Program-made: the position numbers and the translations under genes
Shown here: in pieces, positions 6,692 to 7,233 of the stretch
Layout: each line of letters starts with the position of its first letter
How positions within the stretch are numbered: position 1 is the stretch's first letter
DNA from: Defluviitaleaceae bacterium
Lineage (GTDB): Bacteria > Bacillota_A > Clostridia > Lachnospirales > WQUN01
Assembly: GCA_009779525.1 (NCBI GenBank)
Contig: WREB01000057.1
Span: forward strand, 1-7,233
Direction of reading: 5' to 3'
DNA: 7,233 nt
The notes under the pieces: model-generated
Seen by the model: only the letters and a program-made list of their open reading frames with translations
Told to the model about the DNA's origin: nothing
The model's database searches: none

Positions 6692-7233
6692 TTTGTTCGC
6701 TTTCCGGGCTCGGCTCGCCGCTTCGGACCCCGTTCCATTTTTCCGCGGGGAGCCATTCTTTAAGGACCCTTTCTATTTCGGAATGCTCGAGCGGTTTCGA
6801 TAGGAAATCCGACATCCCGCTTTCCAAAAACATTTCGCGGACGTCGCCGACCACGTTTGCGGTAAGCGCCACGATCGGCAGCTTCGCGTATTTTTCGCCC
6901 GGCAGGCTCCGAACGATTTTTGTGACGTCCACTCCGTCCATTTCGGGCATCATGTGGTCCATGAAAACGATGTCGTAATCGTTTTCGATTATCATCTCGA
7001 TAGCTTTTTCGCCTGAGTCGGCGGTATCGACGATTCCTCCGTAAACGAGCAGCGATTCCTCCGAAATTATCAGGTTGATCTCGATGTCGTCGACCACGAG
7101 CAGCTTCGTCCCGTTAAGCGTTATCGTCGATTCACCGCCGTCTTCGTCCTCCTCGGCGGCGCCTTCCTTCGAGAGGCCTAGCACGTTGGTCACGAGGACG
7201 CTGGTAAGCGGCATCTGGATGTATTCAACGCCG
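6672..7233 (-). CDS. Hybrid sensor histidine kinase, C-terminal part with receiver domain (5' end outside window)
   Basis: The frame is open to the right edge, so this is the last 186 residues of a larger protein rather than a gene starting at the ATG at 7214. Numbering from that Met, residues 37-155 form a complete response-regulator receiver: acidic pair D42-D43, phospho-acceptor D86 in the DHMMPEMDG stretch, T118 and K140 (SKP). The residues before it (GVEYIQMPLTSVLVTNVLG) look like the last strand and helix of a preceding receiver in which the usual Lys-Pro has become Met-Pro, so a degenerate pseudoreceiver is likely. An acidic linker (EEDEDGGE, 21-28) joins the two. This arrangement and the MFLESG...FLSKP...W-L-P ending are typical of clostridial hybrid kinases that move phosphate from a kinase core to a C-terminal receiver. 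The kinase core itself is not visible, so a multi-receiver protein without kinase is possible. The end overlaps the next gene by 20 bases. Confidence 0.85.
   Translation of the reverse strand, partial: GVEYIQMPLTSVLVTNVLGLSKEGAAEEDEDGGESTITLNGTKLLVVDDIEINLIISEESLLVYGGIVDTADSGEKAIEMIIENDYDIVFMDHMMPEMDGVDVTKIVRSLPGEKYAKLPIVALTANVVGDVREMFLESGMSDFLSKPLEHSEIERVLKEWLPAEKWNGVRSGEPSPESEQNGRKPI
6700..6705 (-). promoter_or_regulatory. Ribosome binding site of the REC-GGDEF gene
   Basis: GGAAAG ends 8 bases before the ATG at 6691. It lies inside the end of the hybrid-kinase gene, whose TAA (6674-6672) falls after the new start. The cyclase can thus be initiated independently of upstream termination. 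Confidence 0.5.

Noticed and set aside
1..7233. CRISPR arrays, tRNA or rRNA genes, insertion sequences or riboswitches.
   Set aside because: No direct-repeat arrays, tRNA-like cloverleaf, terminal inverted repeats or transposase reading frames were seen. Almost every base is in recognised coding sequence.

Overview
The window is a compact, single-direction bacterial locus. Every supportable gene lies on the minus strand, so transcription runs from high to low coordinates. Neighbouring genes overlap or are separated by at most 36 bases. There is no gene-free stretch over 300 bases, and I see no hairpin terminator between genes. GGDEF and EutH families rule out an archaeon. The hybrid-kinase receiver has a style typical of Clostridia (DHMMPEMDG, an MFLESG-type helix, FLSKP, then W-L-P near the end). 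The long form of the CofE-like ligase and a V/A-type ATPase also fit a Clostridia-like Bacillota. This assignment is an inference; some other anaerobic phyla carry similar sets.

In transcription order, the right edge holds the 3' end of a hybrid sensor kinase: the tail of what looks like a degenerate receiver, an acidic linker, and an intact receiver. It overlaps by 20 bases a PleD-type receiver-diguanylate cyclase with an intact GGEEF active site and inhibitory site. Next is an EutH-family ethanolamine permease with a GTG start, then a long CofE-like (F420-0:L-glutamate ligase family) protein. One base after the CofE-like stop come V-type ATPase genes: a coiled-coil stalk subunit (G/H type), subunit C, subunit I, and the first 18 codons of what is probably the membrane-ring subunit K, cut by the left edge.

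The ATPase genes form a familiar block that should continue left of the window (E, F, A, B, D). Less ordinary is what precedes it: a phosphorelay/c-di-GMP pair, an EutH with no other eut gene visible, and a glutamate-ligase-like enzyme, packed as if in one operon. The stalk and subunit C genes lack convincing Shine-Dalgarno sites and sit on or beside an upstream stop codon. Their translation therefore probably depends on ribosomes arriving from the CofE-like gene, which ties that gene physically to the ATPase. No clearly new system is proven here. The best lead is this coupling of signalling, an amine permease, an amide ligase and an ion-pumping ATPase.
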